Origin: DASTOB01 sp035720425
GTDB taxonomy: Bacteria > Chloroflexota > Limnocylindria > Limnocylindrales > CSP1-4
Direction: 5' to 3'
Assembly: GCA_035720425.1 (NCBI GenBank)
Contig: DASTOB010000055.1
Span: 1 to 13,859 of the forward strand
Length of the DNA stretch: 13,859 nt
Below, one piece after another: positions 12,147 to 13,859 of the stretch (its first letter is position 1; every line of letters begins with the position of its first letter). The position numbers and the translations under genes were made by a program. The notes under the pieces are model-generated. The model was not told the origin of the DNA. It worked only from the letters and a program-made list of their open reading frames with translations, and did not search any database.

Positions 12147-12163
12147 GCGTGATACGGTCACGC
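12147..12163. promoter_or_regulatory. Operator-like palindrome GCGTGA-N5-TCACGC over the antitoxin -10
   Basis: A perfect 6-bp inverted repeat whose centre covers most of the TACGGT -10 box (12153-12158). A repressor bound here would block the promoter, as expected for an autoregulated toxin-antitoxin operon with a ribbon-helix-helix antitoxin. Confidence 0.58.
12153..12158 (+). promoter_or_regulatory. -10 box (TACGGT) for leaderless antitoxin gene
   Basis: TACGGT ends 7 nt before ATG 12166, the same spacing as ymdB, and no Shine-Dalgarno is present in the gap. Confidence 0.5.
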
Positions 12164-12165
12164 AC

Positions 12166-12405
12166 ATGGAACGTGTGCAGTTCTTCCTCGAGGCCTCGCA
12201 GGTCGGCGTCCTCCGCCAGAGATCGGCGGCGACCGGGCGACCGATCGCCGCGCTCGTGCGCGAGGCCATCGACGCGTGGATTGCGCAGGACGAGTCGCGC
12301 GAGCGGATCGATCGGGCGCTCGGCGCGATCGGCGGCTTCCATTCCGGGCTCGGCGATCTCGCCGAGCAGCACGACCGCTATCTCGACGAGACGAACCCCG
12401 GATGA
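12166..12405 (+). CDS. Ribbon-helix-helix (CopG-like) antitoxin
   Basis: The 79-residue product starts with a short strand and two helices typical of ribbon-helix-helix DNA-binding proteins: MERVQFFLEASQ, VGVLRQRSAATGRP and IAALVREAIDAWI. A C-terminal tail (ERIDRALGAIGGFHSGLGDLAEQHDRYLDE) has the length and acidity of a toxin-neutralising segment. ATG 12166 is chosen over upstream in-frame starts because the RHH strand begins there and a -10 box lies 7 nt upstream. Its stop overlaps the PIN gene start (ATGA), the usual order and coupling of VapB/VapC-type modules. It probably represses its own promoter through the palindromes at 12080-12163. Confidence 0.85.
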   Translation: MERVQFFLEASQVGVLRQRSAATGRPIAALVREAIDAWIAQDESRERIDRALGAIGGFHSGLGDLAEQHDRYLDETNPG

Positions 12406-13247
12406 AGGTCTTCGTCGACACGTCGGCGCTCATCGCGCTCCTCGACGAGGACGACCGTCGCCACGATGACGCGAGCGCGGTGTTCCGATCGCTCGCCGGC
12501 ACCGCGGAGCTCGTGACCCACAACTACGTCCACGTGGAAGCCCTCGCGGTTGCGACGCGCCGGCTCGGCAGGGGAGCGGGGGAGCGCCTCACGGACGCGA
12601 TCCTTCCGATCGTGTCGATCGTCTGGGTCGAGGAGGCGCTCCATCGAGAGGCCCTTGCCGCACACCACGTCGCCACGTACGCCGCCTCCTTCGTCGACCA
12701 CGTGAGCTTCGCCCTGATGCGCAGGCTCGGCATCGAGCTGGCCTTTGCGTTCGATCCGGACTTCGAACTGGCCGGATTCCAGCTGGCATCACGGCCAGCC
12801 GAGGACGAAGTCCCCAGGCGCCTGAGCGAATCCGCCACTCCGTACGGAGATGCGCGTGACGAACGGCCAGACCTCGTCAGCATCGCCGAGATCGCCGCTC
12901 GATCGGGGCACCCGGTCAACACGATCCAGTCCTGGCGGCGGCGTCACGCCGACTTTCCGGCGCCGGTCGTCCGGCTGGCGGCAGGCCCCGTCTGGAATTG
13001 GGCGTCCGTCGGGGGCTGGATCCACCGACGGCGTTCGGTGAGTCGCTCACCGACACCGAACACGAGGGCGCAGCGACCGAGCGGGAAAGAAGACGCCGAC
13101 GCAATCGACGATGCCGACCTCGCCGCGGCCCTCGCGAGCGACGACGACGCAATGCTGCCGCTTCCGCCCGAGTGGCAAACCACCGCATGGGGGGATCCGA
13201 TGCCAAGCGTCGTGGCCGCTGTCCGGCGCTCCCGCGCAGGTCACTGA
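12402..13247 (+). CDS. PIN-domain toxin (VapC-like) fused to a helix-turn-helix domain
   Basis: The 281-residue product begins with a full PIN ribonuclease domain (residues 1 to about 128): MKVFVDTSALIALLDEDD (Asp6), NYVHVEALAVATRRLG (Glu46), ASFVDHVSFALMRRLG (Asp99) and AFAFDPDFELAGF (Asp118/Asp120), the acidic residues that hold Mg2+. VapC toxins usually end here. This frame continues through a charged linker (129-156) into a MerR/AlpA-like helix-turn-helix: LVSIAEIAARSGHPVNTIQSW, DFPAPVVRL, GPVWNWASVGGWIHRR (about 157-210). A low-complexity stretch and an acidic-to-basic tail follow (DDADLAAALASDDDA, LPLPPEWQTTAWGDPMPSVVAAVRRSR). The ATG overlaps the antitoxin stop. The family members I know lack this extension; it may be a genuine fusion or a toxin joined to a remnant of another gene. 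The toxin role is inferred. Confidence 0.85.
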   Translation: MKVFVDTSALIALLDEDDRRHDDASAVFRSLAGTAELVTHNYVHVEALAVATRRLGRGAGERLTDAILPIVSIVWVEEALHREALAAHHVATYAASFVDHVSFALMRRLGIELAFAFDPDFELAGFQLASRPAEDEVPRRLSESATPYGDARDERPDLVSIAEIAARSGHPVNTIQSWRRRHADFPAPVVRLAAGPVWNWASVGGWIHRRRSVSRSPTPNTRAQRPSGKEDADAIDDADLAAALASDDDAMLPLPPEWQTTAWGDPMPSVVAAVRRSRAGH

Positions 13248-13280
13248 CGACGGACCTTCGGGGATCGTCGATTGACAGGC

Positions 13281-13286
13281 TACGCT
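13281..13286 (+). promoter_or_regulatory. Possible -10 box (TACGCT) before nucleotidyltransferase gene
   Basis: TACGCT lies in the 130-bp gap after the PIN gene and would give a leader of about 84 nt. A TTGACA at 13272-13277 is too close to serve as its -35. The evidence is modest. Confidence 0.3.
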
Positions 13287-13377
13287 GCTTCGAAACGCGG
13301 GGTTTGGGGACCGGCCGAGTGGACGACGCGACATTCTGATCGCTGGTGGACCGCCTCGATTGGCGATGAGGGTGACG

Positions 13378-13767
13378 ATGACCGAGTCGTTGCGCCGCTC
13401 GTCAGACGACTGGCTGCCGGCCATCGTCGACCGGATCGTGCGGCTTGTGGATCCGGCGCGGATCGTCCTGTTCGGTTCACGGGCGGCCGCGCACGCGAGC
13501 GCCGACAGCGACTACGACCTCCTCGTCGTGCTCGATGACGTGGGGCATCGTCGGGAGACGCGCATCGCTATCGCGCGCTCCCTTGCGGACTTGCCGTCCA
13601 AGGACATCGTCGTCACGACTCGAGCGGAGACGGAACGTCGAGCGTCCCTGGTCGGCGTCGTCCGCTGGGCCCTCGATGAGGGCAGAACCGTCTACGAGCG
13701 ACCCCCGCAAACGATGCACAGGGTCACTGAGGGACGCCTCAGCTGCGTCCGACAGTACTTCCGATAA
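13378..13767 (+). CDS. MNT-type minimal nucleotidyltransferase (antitoxin-like)
   Basis: The 129-residue product has the polymerase-beta-like nucleotidyltransferase core: VLFGSRAAAHASADSDYDLLVVLD (Gly33-Ser34 and the metal-binding Asp45/Asp47) and a third acidic residue in SKDIVVTT (Asp76). Size and motif fit MNT proteins, which are usually paired with HEPN RNases; MntA-type partners AMPylate and silence the HEPN toxin. ATG 13378 is chosen because GAGGG (13368-13372) lies 5 nt upstream; ATG 13366 and TTG 13360 are in-frame alternatives. No HEPN gene is seen upstream, and the window ends 92 bp downstream, so a partner may follow. Codon use and the arginine-rich tail are a little looser than in the housekeeping genes. 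Confidence 0.8.
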   Translation: MTESLRRSSDDWLPAIVDRIVRLVDPARIVLFGSRAAAHASADSDYDLLVVLDDVGHRRETRIAIARSLADLPSKDIVVTTRAETERRASLVGVVRWALDEGRTVYERPPQTMHRVTEGRLSCVRQYFR

Positions 13768-13859
13768 GGTAAGTTATGTCTGCGTACGCCCCGGGAGCGG
13801 GAGCCGCGTGTGCGCACCAGCATTGACAACTGCGCTTTGGTGCACCCAAGTCACTCAGT
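13768..13859. other. Window end without recognised gene
   Basis: It contains only a 16-codon frame from ATG 13776 and a TTGACA hexamer at 13823-13828 with no convincing -10 before the window ends. It is less GC-rich than the rest of the window. A partner gene for the nucleotidyltransferase could begin just outside. Confidence 0.4.

Noticed and set aside
13776..13826. Short frame after the nucleotidyltransferase gene (16 codons)
   Set aside because: It is too short, has no similarity to HEPN proteins and only a weak ribosome site.
1..13859. tRNA or rRNA genes and insertion sequences
   Set aside because: No T-loop or anticodon-arm pattern, rRNA-like segment, transposase motif or terminal inverted repeats were found by eye; a tRNAscan or ISfinder run would settle this.

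Overview
The window is GC-rich bacterial chromosomal DNA. Gene content (RNase Y and YmdB side by side, miaB-miaA, hflX), frequent GTG starts and many starts that sit 6-9 nt behind a TAnnnT box with no Shine-Dalgarno fit a high-GC, non-proteobacterial lineage. My best guess is Chloroflexota (Limnocylindria or Ellin6529-like), with Actinomycetota less likely. This is inferred from protein flavour and not proven.

Positions 1-6142 are mostly housekeeping. They hold the 3' end of rny, a small convergent membrane protein, ymdB with a translationally close PHP phosphoesterase (RNase AM-like), a convergent TerC-family membrane protein, and miaB-miaA overlapping by 4 nt. rny, ymdB and the PHP gene suggest an RNA-turnover neighbourhood; miaA and miaB act on the same tRNA nucleotide (A37). 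Positions 6149-9596 hold a divergent pair: a cellulose-synthase-like glycosyltransferase with a C-terminal PilZ (c-di-GMP) domain on the minus strand and the ribosome-associated GTPase HflX on the plus strand. A hypothetical gene follows hflX.

Positions 10166-10707 are the most unusual part: about 540 bp without a convincing protein gene, containing a tandemly duplicated unit of about 186 bp. Each unit carries two DnaA-box-like 9-mers spaced 42 bp apart, a conserved promoter-like block with a TAGAGT -10 box, and an 83-nt sequence that folds end to end into one long hairpin starting at the predicted transcription start. The 8 differences between the copies over 105 nt all fall on the two facing arms of one internal helix and include a compensatory A-U to C-G change. 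This supports a selected RNA structure that I cannot assign to a known family. Copy 2 is the 5' leader of a PLP-dependent threonine/serine dehydratase-like gene; copy 1 precedes only a CCG-rich low-complexity stretch.

Positions 11686-13859 look accessory: a truncated pseudo-receiver protein behind an in-frame mini-ORF, a toxin-antitoxin pair (ribbon-helix-helix antitoxin and a PIN toxin fused to a helix-turn-helix domain) with palindromes at its promoter, and a MNT-type nucleotidyltransferase whose usual HEPN partner would lie beyond the window if present.
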